Source: Candidatus Rifleibacteriota bacterium (GTDB taxonomy: Bacteria > Muiribacteriota > Ozemobacteria > Ozemobacterales > Ozemobacteraceae). From it: 64,000 nt of DNA. The DNA lies in contig JANJUX010000017.1 in assembly GCA_024710355.1 (NCBI GenBank), positions 21,038 through 85,037 of the forward strand. The letters run 5' to 3'. Position numbers and translations under genes: made by a program. Below are positions 35,689 through 44,152 of the stretch, piece by piece. Position 1 is the stretch's first letter. Each line of letters opens with the position of its first letter. The notes beneath the pieces were generated by a model. That model did not search any database, had not been told where the DNA came from, and saw only the letters and a program-made list of their open reading frames with translations.

Positions 35689-37953
35689 TTACGGCTGCAA
35701 GTGACGCGGGGCGTTCCACCTGTAAACCTGAAAAAGGCTGGCGTGGTCGTCGGTCCATAAATCCATTCCGGCTTTTTCCGGCAGCGGTTCCCATTTCCAG
35801 AAAATCTGCAGCAGTCTTGCCGCCGGTTCACTGTCGGTGGCCGCGACCCATTGCGAGGTTTTAATCATTTCAAGATCGTAATCATCATAGCGGAGTGAAT
35901 AGTTTTTCGGGTTGTCGTTGCCGACCAGAACCCGCATGCCGATTTCGTCGCAGATGCGTTTTATGACGGGTGGCAGGTTGAAATAACGGTTCGAAGTGTG
36001 CAACGCCAGGATACCGTTTTCCTTAAGTTTTGACCTGTAAAGTCTGAAGGCCTCTACGGTCAGCAGATGTGTCGGAACCGCATCTGAGGAATAGGCGTCG
36101 ATGACCAGCAGGTCGTAGGTCCGGTCTGGAACGGTCTGAAGGTTGATGCGGGCGTCACCGACGATGTTTTTCCAGGAGGCGCGGCAGTCCTTAAGATAGC
36201 TGAAATATGCCGGATTCTCGGCTATTTTTATAACTTCCGGGTCGATTTCATAAAAATCAAAATGCTGCCAGGGCCGGCCATACCATGCCAGTGTGCCACA
36301 GCCAAGCCCGATGATTCCGATTTTCTGACTGGCCCGGTTGATGCGGCCGGCGCGAAAAATGGCACCGATCGGGCTTTCGCGTGAATAATAAGCCAGCGGG
36401 AAAACCGGGCGGATATCGACTTTGCGTTCGATGCCGTGTATGGTGGTGCCGTGGCTCAACTGATAGAAAACATCGACGGGTGCCTGAGTTCTGCCGAATT
36501 TTTCAGCATCCTGCGAAACTACCCGGTTGACCCTGAGAATACCGAAGAAGCTGCGGGTGGTGAGCAGATTCAGGCTGCCAGTCGCACCGAAAAACTGCCC
36601 GGCAACATAAACAGCGGTCAGCAAAACCAGTTTCCCGGCCCTGAATTTGAAAAACAGCGACAGAGAAATGCCGGTGAATACAAGCAGCTGCAAGGCTCCG
36701 AGTGGCATCAGATGACTTTCGTTGCCCGGAGACCTGGCATGCAAAGCCAATATCAGCACCAGGTAGACTGAAATTACCAGAGCTTTTTCTGTTTTTCCAA
36801 AAACATGTCCCGGGTCTCTGCGGCAAAAAAAAGCCGCCGCCAGCCCCGAAATCAGCATGGTTATTACGTATTCTGCCTGTGTGGCGAAAGCGAGCGGCGC
36901 GATCAGCCCGTTGAATATGCCCCCGGCAATGCCGCCGACCGACATCCAGACAAAATAAGAGTTGAGATGTTCGGTGCCCGGCCGCATTCTGGCAAGCTGG
37001 CCATGAAAATACATGCAGACCAGGAACAGAGTGAGGAAATGCAGCGGAATTACCAGCCAGAAAGGATCAAAGACATGAAAGTGATAAACAATGATGCTGA
37101 GAATGATGCCGTGAAGCAGGCGGCGTTCCCATCTGATTTCGCGCCATACCGGGTTTTTGGCAAAAACGAGAATGAACGAAATAAGGTAGATCGACAGCGG
37201 AAAAATCCACAGCAGCGGGCCCGAGGCGATATCTGTAGCGATATGCGTGGTGACCGCCAGCATGGCACTGCAGGGAACGAACCCGAGAAAGACCCACATC
37301 AGGGCGTTTCTGAACGGCGGTCGGCTGGCGCCAGGATTCTGGTCAGGCACCTCCGCCTTCTTTCGTCTGTCAATGCGGCTGATACAGAGAAATACCATAA
37401 AAATCTGAAGCAGATAAAGGGCTGACCAGAGACCTTTCTGCTGCGATACTCGCAAAACCGGCTCGAACAGAAACGGGTAGGCCACCAGCGCCAGAAGACT
37501 GCCGGCATTGCTTGCAGAATAAAGAAAATAGGGATCAACGGCGTCGTCCTGCCCGGAATACGAGTAATAACGCTGCAGCAGCGGGGCATTGGCCGCAATG
37601 AGAAAAAACAGATAGCCGATTGAAACCGTCAGCTGGCTGAACAGCCAGAAAGTCGGCTGATGCACGGCATTGTGAATGTCTGAAAGGTCGATGTCGAGAG
37701 GTAGAAAAAATATTCCGCACAGCAGCAGAATCAGGTGCAGCAGCGACTGGCGCCTGAAACCGAGAAGGCTGATCGATCTTTCGGCGTAAATGTACCCGGC
37801 CAGCAGGGCCGCCTGAAAAAAGAGCATGCAGGTGGTCCAGACTGCCGGCACGCCGCCGAAACCGGGCAGCAGAATCTTGCCGACCATCGGCTGAATCAGA
37901 AACAGCAGAAAGGAACCAACGAAAATTCCCAACGAGAAAATGAACCTGGTCAT
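35689..37953 (-). CDS. Membrane protein fused to spermidine-synthase-like domain
   Basis: A 754-aa protein. Residues ~1-480 hold about a dozen hydrophobic helices (starting FIFSLGIFVGSFLLFLIQPM), the transporter-like part of 'fused MFS/spermidine synthase' proteins. The C-terminal ~250 residues are a Rossmann methyltransferase-like domain: GIIGLGCGTLAWYG, YEIDPEVIKIAENP, IVGDARI and VIDAYSSDAVPTHLLT. Polyamine synthesis by such fusions has generally not been shown. It is the last gene of the seven-gene run beginning at 47316. Confidence 0.85.
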   Translation of the reverse strand: MTRFIFSLGIFVGSFLLFLIQPMVGKILLPGFGGVPAVWTTCMLFFQAALLAGYIYAERSISLLGFRRQSLLHLILLLCGIFFLPLDIDLSDIHNAVHQPTFWLFSQLTVSIGYLFFLIAANAPLLQRYYSYSGQDDAVDPYFLYSASNAGSLLALVAYPFLFEPVLRVSQQKGLWSALYLLQIFMVFLCISRIDRRKKAEVPDQNPGASRPPFRNALMWVFLGFVPCSAMLAVTTHIATDIASGPLLWIFPLSIYLISFILVFAKNPVWREIRWERRLLHGIILSIIVYHFHVFDPFWLVIPLHFLTLFLVCMYFHGQLARMRPGTEHLNSYFVWMSVGGIAGGIFNGLIAPLAFATQAEYVITMLISGLAAAFFCRRDPGHVFGKTEKALVISVYLVLILALHARSPGNESHLMPLGALQLLVFTGISLSLFFKFRAGKLVLLTAVYVAGQFFGATGSLNLLTTRSFFGILRVNRVVSQDAEKFGRTQAPVDVFYQLSHGTTIHGIERKVDIRPVFPLAYYSRESPIGAIFRAGRINRASQKIGIIGLGCGTLAWYGRPWQHFDFYEIDPEVIKIAENPAYFSYLKDCRASWKNIVGDARINLQTVPDRTYDLLVIDAYSSDAVPTHLLTVEAFRLYRSKLKENGILALHTSNRYFNLPPVIKRICDEIGMRVLVGNDNPKNYSLRYDDYDLEMIKTSQWVAATDSEPAARLLQIFWKWEPLPEKAGMDLWTDDHASLFQVYRWNAPRHLQP

Positions 37954-37984
37954 GTTTCGTCAGTTCCTTTCAGAAGATCGTTTT

Positions 37985-39859
37985 TCAGGGTTCCGCGACA
38001 CTCAGCCCGTCGATCAGTTTCGCAAGATCGCCAGACCACAGATTCATCGGTCCTGAAAAATTGGCGAGCATGAACAGACGTGAGATGTCGGCGCTGAAGC
38101 CAATGGCGCGCAGGTTGTAGTCCTGCAGAAATTTCAGCAGTGATTCCATTTTTGCCGCTCCGATATCACTGAAAACCGCCACATTGTTCTCGATGAACGG
38201 GTAGGGAAACAGCCGCAGACTGAAGACGCTGGTGCGCTGATGCACTTCCTCAGGCCGGCGCAGACCGATGAACCAGACGTTGGTGAAGCTGTCGACGTAT
38301 ATCTGATTGCTGTGATCGAAGCCGGCGTCATAGACGTTGATGTATTTGCCGTCGAGATTGCGGAAAACGTAAAGATACTGCAGCGGCAGGAGCTGCGGGG
38401 TGGTCTGGGCGGTGGTGATCTCTTTGTCACGACTGGTGGCGGCAGCCGGCAGAGGTGTCAGATAGGCGTTGAAAGTTTTGCTGAGGTCCCAGTAGGGGGT
38501 GTTGAGGCGTTTGCTCATCAGGCGCCCTTCGAGATAGAGCACCCGGTCGTTGGTCCAGAACGAGACGAGCTTGATGGTGTTGCGTGACTCGGTGCGCTGC
38601 GCATGGTCTTCGCTGAGCGAGAAGTCGTCGTTGATGCGGTAACGGTGCAGAACCGTCTTGCGATAATCGAGGTCGTCGAACAGGTAGCGGCTGCGGGCCT
38701 GACCGATGATTTCGACGAGCGCGAAAGATTTGCTATCCTCAGACCAGAGGGTTTCGCCAATCTCGTTGGGCAGACGCAGAACGTCGGCTACCGCGCGGTT
38801 CTGGTCGAGGTCGACGAGATGTATGTTGCGTGCCGAAGTCAGCAGCAGTCGCCGGCCATCAGGTGACCAGCAGGCAAAGGCATTGAGATAATTCACCGGC
38901 AGAGCGCTGAGATCTGGCTGGGAAAGCATTTTCCCGGCTGCCGCGTCAAATATGAACAGCTGTCGCTGCTGTGTGCGGTTGTCGAGAGTCATGCCGGCCA
39001 GCAGAGGTGCCTTCGGCGACCAGCGCATGTCGAGCAGAATCTGTTCGTCGTTGTCCGGAAAAAGCCGAACCGGGCTGCCACCTTTAATCGGCATGACCAT
39101 CGGTCTGAGGCCGTCGGTGAAAGCCAGATAACTGCCGTCGGTTGAAGCTGCCAGATTGGCATACCAGTTCTGGCTCTGGTCGAGCAGCAACGTGCTGCTG
39201 CAGACATTGTCGCTGTCGGTCATCAGAAACAGGCGGTTGCTTCTTTTATATGGCCTGGCGGTTACAACGCGGTGTTCGTCGATCGGGCAGAAATCAGTAT
39301 CGGGTTCGAGGCTCTGCTGAAATGACGAATGATTGATCAGTTCGGTCTTGATGGCGATTTTACTGGTTTTGCGCGGGAAATGGTCGGGGATGGTGAAAAG
39401 ATTGTCGGCATTGTCGAGCAGAAAGCTGCGATCTGTGCCTTCCTGTTCGCGCAGCATCTGATTGACCTGCTGCAGGATCTGGTTGATGCCTGGTTCGCGC
39501 AGTCTGATTCTTTTGCTGTCTTCGTTCCAGTCTTCAACCGCCACTTCGGGAGCATAAACCATGGTGATTTTGGTGCCGGCCGCGATCTTCTGAAGCTTGA
39601 GAAGATATTGCAGGTAGTTTTCGATAAGATTGACGATCAGATTCAGCCGCGGAACTTCGATGTTGAGCGGGTGAGCTGAATTGAAGCCCGAGCGCATCGG
39701 CGGTTGAAAGATCAGTTCGACGCGCGAGGTGTTGAAGTTGACTGTCTGATCGGTTTTTTGCGCCAGCAGAGTCCCGCCGGGAAGCAGAAGAACGGCCAGC
39801 AGAATAAATAATACGGTTGTGTGTAGAGTTCTGCAGTGTGTCATTTTCCTGTTCTCCAT
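37985..39859 (-). CDS. Secreted TolB-like beta-propeller protein
   Basis: A 624-aa exported protein; signal sequence ~13-33 (LFILLAVLLLPGGTLLAQ). The start is 39859 (TGAATG junction with ispG) or ATG 39844. From ~200 to ~420 there are PD40/WD40-like blades: NLAASTDGSYLAFTDG, DMRWSPKAPLLAGMTLDN, ACWSPDGRRLLLTSARN and TLWSEDSKSFALVEI. The rest is beta-rich without known motifs. A scaffold or sensor role in the periplasm is possible. Precise function unknown. Confidence 0.72.
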   Translation of the reverse strand: MENRKMTHCRTLHTTVLFILLAVLLLPGGTLLAQKTDQTVNFNTSRVELIFQPPMRSGFNSAHPLNIEVPRLNLIVNLIENYLQYLLKLQKIAAGTKITMVYAPEVAVEDWNEDSKRIRLREPGINQILQQVNQMLREQEGTDRSFLLDNADNLFTIPDHFPRKTSKIAIKTELINHSSFQQSLEPDTDFCPIDEHRVVTARPYKRSNRLFLMTDSDNVCSSTLLLDQSQNWYANLAASTDGSYLAFTDGLRPMVMPIKGGSPVRLFPDNDEQILLDMRWSPKAPLLAGMTLDNRTQQRQLFIFDAAAGKMLSQPDLSALPVNYLNAFACWSPDGRRLLLTSARNIHLVDLDQNRAVADVLRLPNEIGETLWSEDSKSFALVEIIGQARSRYLFDDLDYRKTVLHRYRINDDFSLSEDHAQRTESRNTIKLVSFWTNDRVLYLEGRLMSKRLNTPYWDLSKTFNAYLTPLPAAATSRDKEITTAQTTPQLLPLQYLYVFRNLDGKYINVYDAGFDHSNQIYVDSFTNVWFIGLRRPEEVHQRTSVFSLRLFPYPFIENNVAVFSDIGAAKMESLLKFLQDYNLRAIGFSADISRLFMLANFSGPMNLWSGDLAKLIDGLSVAEP

Positions 39860-40927
39860 TCAGCTCTGATTCAGACTTTTAAAAATTTCTTCGATAAGAC
39901 CGTCGACCAGCTGGTTGGCCGGCAGGGTTCTGATAATGCGGCCGCGTCTGAAGATCAGACCGCTGTCTTTGCCGCCGGCGATGCCGAAATCAGCCTGCTC
40001 GGCTTCGCCCGGGCCATTGACGGCACAACCCATCACCGCAACGTGCAGCTCGGCATTGACGCCGGCAAGGCGCTGCTGCACCTCTCTGGCGATTTTCTGT
40101 AAAGGAATCTGACAACGGCCGCAGGTCGGGCACGAGACGATTACCGGGCCGGCTGACCGCAGACCCAGGCATTTGAGAATGCGTATGCCGGTAGCGATTT
40201 CGTCGGCAGAGTCGCCTGTCAGAGAGACCCTGATCGTGTCTCCGATTCCCTGCATCAGCAGATGCCCGATGCCGATCGATGATCTGACGATGCCCTCTTC
40301 GGGCAGCCCTGACTCGGTGACTCCGAGGTGCAGCGGGTAATCGCATTCGGCAGCGACGATCTGCACCGCTTCGCTCATGATTTTAAGGTCGAAAGCCTTG
40401 ACCGCGATCTTGATCAGGTTAAAATCATACTTTTCGAGGCGCCTGACTTCGCTCATGGCAGATTCGGCAAGCGCTGCAGCGGTAACACCGCCGTGGCGGG
40501 CTCTGATCTCGGGGTCGAGTGAACCGGCATTGACGCCGACCCTGATCGGAATCCCGCGATCTCTGGCAGCAGCTGCCACTTCTCTGACCTTTTCCTCGCT
40601 GCGGATATTGCCGGGATTGAGACGCAGGCCATGAACGCCGTTGCGCACTGCTGCCAGCGCCAGCTGGTGGTCGAAATGAATGTCGGCGATTACCGGAATC
40701 GGAGACTGCTCACAGATTGACTTGAGAGCATCGGCAGCGGCCATATCCGGCACTGCCAGCCTGATTATGTCGCAGCCGGCCAGGCGCAGCCGGTTGATTT
40801 CGCTGACTGTGGCGGCAACGTCACGGGTATCGGTTTTGGTCATTGTCTGCACCGTAATCGGCGACTGGCCACCAACGGCAACCTGACCGAGTTTGATGGT
40901 GCGGCTTCGGCGTCTTTCAATGCTCAT
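39860..40927 (-). CDS. ispG: 4-hydroxy-3-methylbut-2-enyl-diphosphate synthase
   Basis: A 355-aa [4Fe-4S] enzyme of the MEP isoprenoid pathway that makes HMBPP from MEcPP. Start at ATG 40927, overlapping the upstream TGA by one base, instead of the longer frame to 41017. TIM-barrel motifs: VGGQSPITVQTMTKTDT, PVIADIHFDH, GLRLNPGNI. Cluster cysteines: SCPTCGRC and MGCAVNGPGEA. Length is the compact bacterial form. Its place between a phosphatase-like gene and a propeller gene is unusual. Confidence 0.96.
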   Translation of the reverse strand: MSIERRRSRTIKLGQVAVGGQSPITVQTMTKTDTRDVAATVSEINRLRLAGCDIIRLAVPDMAAADALKSICEQSPIPVIADIHFDHQLALAAVRNGVHGLRLNPGNIRSEEKVREVAAAARDRGIPIRVGVNAGSLDPEIRARHGGVTAAALAESAMSEVRRLEKYDFNLIKIAVKAFDLKIMSEAVQIVAAECDYPLHLGVTESGLPEEGIVRSSIGIGHLLMQGIGDTIRVSLTGDSADEIATGIRILKCLGLRSAGPVIVSCPTCGRCQIPLQKIAREVQQRLAGVNAELHVAVMGCAVNGPGEAEQADFGIAGGKDSGLIFRRGRIIRTLPANQLVDGLIEEIFKSLNQS

Positions 40928-42963
40928 CAAGTTTTTCCTGCTATGATAAAGGTTATATCGTCTGAATATCTTTTTCTGATAAATGGCTCGATCTCGGCGG
41001 CCAGCATTCTGTGGCATTCTTCAACGTCTTTCGGAGCCGCGGTGGCCAGGAAATCGGGGAGTGCCACGCCACGCAGTTCTCTGAAAGCCTTGAACAGACC
41101 ATTGGTCGAAATCAGCAGCAGATCACCCTGCTGCAGTATGATATCACAGGTTGCCGGCGAAGCTGCAACCCCGACCGGTTTCGAACCACCTGCCGGCAGT
41201 TCGCTGACTTTACCGCCTGAAATCAGCAGCGGTGGCGGGTTGCCACAATTGCGCAGCCTGAAGCCGTTGTTCTCAAAGGTAAGAACTGTTGCCGCCGAGC
41301 AGAGATTCTGGCCGGAAAAATGCCTGAGCAGACGGTCAACGGTGGTTATTTTGCTGCTGTGATCAGAAACCGTACGAAAGACACTGAAAACCAGATTCAG
41401 GGTGAGAACCGCCTGAATGCCCTGATGAAATGCGTCAAATATGCTCAAATAGCTGTTTTCAGGCTCTTCGCAGATGTCGATCATGTCACCCTTGATTTCG
41501 CCGGCCAGCGAAGCAAACGAACAGATTTTCAGACCTGCGAAACTGCTGCTGCCGGTTTTGGCGCTGATGGCCCGCAGCATGCCGGCTGCCAGAGAGATTT
41601 CCTGGCTGGCTTTCTCCTGTTGCAGCAGGCGGTCGATCATCTGCAGATTCTGAATGATGTGGGGCACCTCATTGGCCAGCCCGGCAACCAGATTGAGTTC
41701 GGCTTCGGTATAGGGCACGCGGGTGCTTTTGGGGCCGAGCAGCAGGCAGCCGAAAAATTCTTCTTCAGTTCTGAACGGAAAATAGTGGCGAAAGTCTTTC
41801 TGTCGCAGTTCGCGGGCGATCTGCCCGTGCTTCTCATCACCGGCCTGCCCGAAATGATGGATGATGCCATCGACTTCGTTGAGCCCCTCCGGCAGACCCG
41901 GAAAATTAATGGCTGGCGCCCCCATACTGACCGCCATGGTCTCGGCGGCGGTAAAATCAAGAACCAGCTGCAGTTCACCGGTAAACCTCGCCAGCATGCG
42001 CGCCTGATCCGGCTGCCGCCGCAGTTCGGCAAGAATCGTCTGCATGACCTTGGCCGAGTCGAAACTCTGGCGCCCGAAAAAACGGTCGACGAGCCGGATG
42101 AGCATCTCTTTGAGCGGCGAGAAAATGCCGGCAATCACGAGAATCGAAAGTATTTTTGTCGAAAGATCCGAAACGTCGAGAATCGACTGCAGCAGTTCCT
42201 GCATCAGCTCCATGCAGCCGGCGAGAATAGCGGTAAGCAGCGTATAAACCAGACCGATCGAAAAGATCAGATCGATTTCCATGAGATTGTAGCGCAGCAT
42301 GGTGTAACTGAGAATGATGCTCATGATTATCGACAGCACCGGAAACAGGCCGAAGGTGTAAACGGTGCCAACACCCATAAACCAGCGGCTCAGCGCTATG
42401 GTTATCGACCCGGCGGCCACCGGCAGCAGCATTGCGGTAAAAGTGTAGCGCAGGCGCCGCATCTGTGTTGTGGTTTCCGCTTTTTGTCTGCTTTTGGAAA
42501 GGGTTGAAAGCGAGAGAAAAAGGTAGAGAATGATGACGCCCTTGAGCAGAAACTCGTTGCTGCCGAAAGCCAGGGAAACGCCATCGCTGATCGGCTCGAA
42601 ACTGCTTATCAGGCGGCCTGACCAGAGAAGAGCGAGCAGCAGCAGAGCCGGCAGAAAGAGCAGGGCCGGGGCCCAGCGGTTTCTGAAAATTAGCGCTTCC
42701 GGCTGCGGCTCGGGGTAAATGGCGGTAAAAACGCAGAAAAAGTAGCCAAGCAGGATGCCCGGGGTGAAGAGCAGCTGCAGGCCGAACTTATCGATGCCGT
42801 TGAAGTTCAGATAAAGCTCGGCAAGACTCCAGGCGGTGAAAAGCAGCAGCAGCAGACTGAAAAGGCGATTCTCACGCCGGCCGGTATTGCGCACGAGAAC
42901 CATGACCGCCAGAATCATCTGAATTACGGCTGAAGCCGCGCTGAGAAAGGCAGTAAGCTTCAT
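40927..42963 (-). CDS. 7TM-GAF-like SpoIIE protein with altered metal site
   Basis: A 678-aa membrane protein. Seven or eight hydrophobic segments fill residues ~1-275, like the 7TM sensory region of some histidine kinases (YNLMEIDLIFSIGLVYTLL). A GAF-like region covers ~310-455, then a SpoIIE/PP2C-like domain to the end. Catalytic motifs diverge: GGDYYD is IKGDMID, GDVSGKG is FDAFHQG, NAGH is NCGN, and YTDG is STNG (N ~620). Only the final DDIT is kept. Activity is therefore doubtful; it could be a binding pseudo-phosphatase. It is coupled to ispG and to the prepilin gene (one-base overlaps). Confidence 0.78.
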   Translation of the reverse strand: MKLTAFLSAASAVIQMILAVMVLVRNTGRRENRLFSLLLLLFTAWSLAELYLNFNGIDKFGLQLLFTPGILLGYFFCVFTAIYPEPQPEALIFRNRWAPALLFLPALLLLALLWSGRLISSFEPISDGVSLAFGSNEFLLKGVIILYLFLSLSTLSKSRQKAETTTQMRRLRYTFTAMLLPVAAGSITIALSRWFMGVGTVYTFGLFPVLSIIMSIILSYTMLRYNLMEIDLIFSIGLVYTLLTAILAGCMELMQELLQSILDVSDLSTKILSILVIAGIFSPLKEMLIRLVDRFFGRQSFDSAKVMQTILAELRRQPDQARMLARFTGELQLVLDFTAAETMAVSMGAPAINFPGLPEGLNEVDGIIHHFGQAGDEKHGQIARELRQKDFRHYFPFRTEEEFFGCLLLGPKSTRVPYTEAELNLVAGLANEVPHIIQNLQMIDRLLQQEKASQEISLAAGMLRAISAKTGSSSFAGLKICSFASLAGEIKGDMIDICEEPENSYLSIFDAFHQGIQAVLTLNLVFSVFRTVSDHSSKITTVDRLLRHFSGQNLCSAATVLTFENNGFRLRNCGNPPPLLISGGKVSELPAGGSKPVGVAASPATCDIILQQGDLLLISTNGLFKAFRELRGVALPDFLATAAPKDVEECHRMLAAEIEPFIRKRYSDDITFIIAGKT

Positions 42964-43592
42964 CAGCGGAATTTCCAGTTCGGCTGTCTTATTCTGGTTG
43001 CTGCCGGCCGCAGGGCCACAGAGGTAACGAGCGAAGCCGACTCGCCCTGCTGCTTGAAGTCGAGGTTGATGCGGATCAGACTGATGCGCGCCCGTTGCCC
43101 CGAGTCGTTTGACACCATGTCGAACGGATAAAAAGACCAGCCGGCAGGGGAGGCCGGGTCGTGTGCTTCAAAAAACGGCTGAAAGAGATTCTCGCCAATG
43201 CGGTCGAGACTGAGCATTTTGACCGGGTTGTCACGGTTTTCGATGCGCCACATCACCTGCTGACGACCTTCGCGCTCGATTTCATAGCTTACGGTCACCA
43301 GAGCGTCTTCACCGGGCTCCGGCTTTTCGACGGAATATTTGTAGCAGCGCATTTTGATTGAATCGGGCTTGACTTCGAGAATTTCTTTGGCGTTGCGCAG
43401 ATCCGCGACTATGCGTTCCATTTTGTTGCGTATCTCGGAAGTGAGCAGCAGCTGCGAGGTGCCCTTTCTGACGGTCGACATGCCTGTCGACTGCATGAGG
43501 TATAAAACACCACCAACCAGAAGAGTCAGTGACATGCCCATCAGCAGTTCGACGAGGGTAAAGCCTTTGCGTTCAGAGTGTTGTTCTGTCAT
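42963..43592 (-). CDS. Prepilin-like protein, PulJ/GspJ type
   Basis: A 209-aa minor pseudopilin. The leader ends KGFTLVELL (cleavage after G10, Phe at +1, Glu at +5), then a hydrophobic helix ~11-32. The soluble part has the pattern SEIRNKMERIVADLRNAKEI seen in GspJ/PilW-type subunits. Overlaps the preceding prepilin gene by 4 bp and the next gene by 1 bp. Expected to be processed by a PilD peptidase and to sit at a pilus or type II secretion pseudopilus tip. Confidence 0.85.
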   Translation of the reverse strand: MTEQHSERKGFTLVELLMGMSLTLLVGGVLYLMQSTGMSTVRKGTSQLLLTSEIRNKMERIVADLRNAKEILEVKPDSIKMRCYKYSVEKPEPGEDALVTVSYEIEREGRQQVMWRIENRDNPVKMLSLDRIGENLFQPFFEAHDPASPAGWSFYPFDMVSNDSGQRARISLIRINLDFKQQGESASLVTSVALRPAATRIRQPNWKFR

Positions 43593-44152
43593 TTGTGCTG
43601 CCCGATAAAAGTTGCAATTTCGGCGGTTTTTTTGCCGTCACCATCATAGACGAATACCGAGACCTTTTTCATCTTTGAGGGCATGGCCGATTCTGAGATC
43701 TGCTCGGCTTTGACGACGCGGCGAAAATTCCGGTAGTCTTCAGGGTAGGTCTGCAGGGGCTTCAGGTAGCCCTTGGGGTAGATCTGTTTCAGTCGCGTGA
43801 AAGTCGTCTTCAGTTCGCCGTCGTTGAGGGAGCGGTCGGTGAAGACGTCAGAAAAATATTTCTCGAAAGATGCTTCGTTATAATAGGCTTCGTCATATTT
43901 CTGGCGGTCCTGAAAAACCTCTCTGAAATTTTCGTAGTCGGATTTGATCACTTCAAAGGGCAGACCCTTGATTTCTTCGAGTTTTTCACGGGCCAGATTG
44001 TAGGCAAGAACATGCTCAGCGTTGTCATGACTGCCCTGAACCCCGAAAAGGAACATGTTGGTGAACGGCAGAGCTACCAGCCCCACCAGAAACAGAACGA
44101 CAAGAATCTCGACAAGAGTGAAGCCGCGCAATTTGTGAATGAATTTTGACAT
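43589..44152 (-). CDS. Prepilin-like protein, PulI/GspI type
   Basis: A 187-aa pseudopilin with leader MSKFIHKLRG|FTLVEIL and helix ~11-32. The head begins with VLAYNLAREKLEEIKGLPFE, the 'A-x-x-L-A-x-x-x-x-E' pattern of GspI/PilV proteins. Its ATG overlaps the cyclase gene's TAA by one base (TAATG). Together with the GspJ-like gene it forms a two-gene minor-pilin set; no secretin, ATPase or PilD gene is in the window. Confidence 0.85.
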   Translation of the reverse strand: MSKFIHKLRGFTLVEILVVLFLVGLVALPFTNMFLFGVQGSHDNAEHVLAYNLAREKLEEIKGLPFEVIKSDYENFREVFQDRQKYDEAYYNEASFEKYFSDVFTDRSLNDGELKTTFTRLKQIYPKGYLKPLQTYPEDYRNFRRVVKAEQISESAMPSKMKKVSVFVYDGDGKKTAEIATFIGQHK

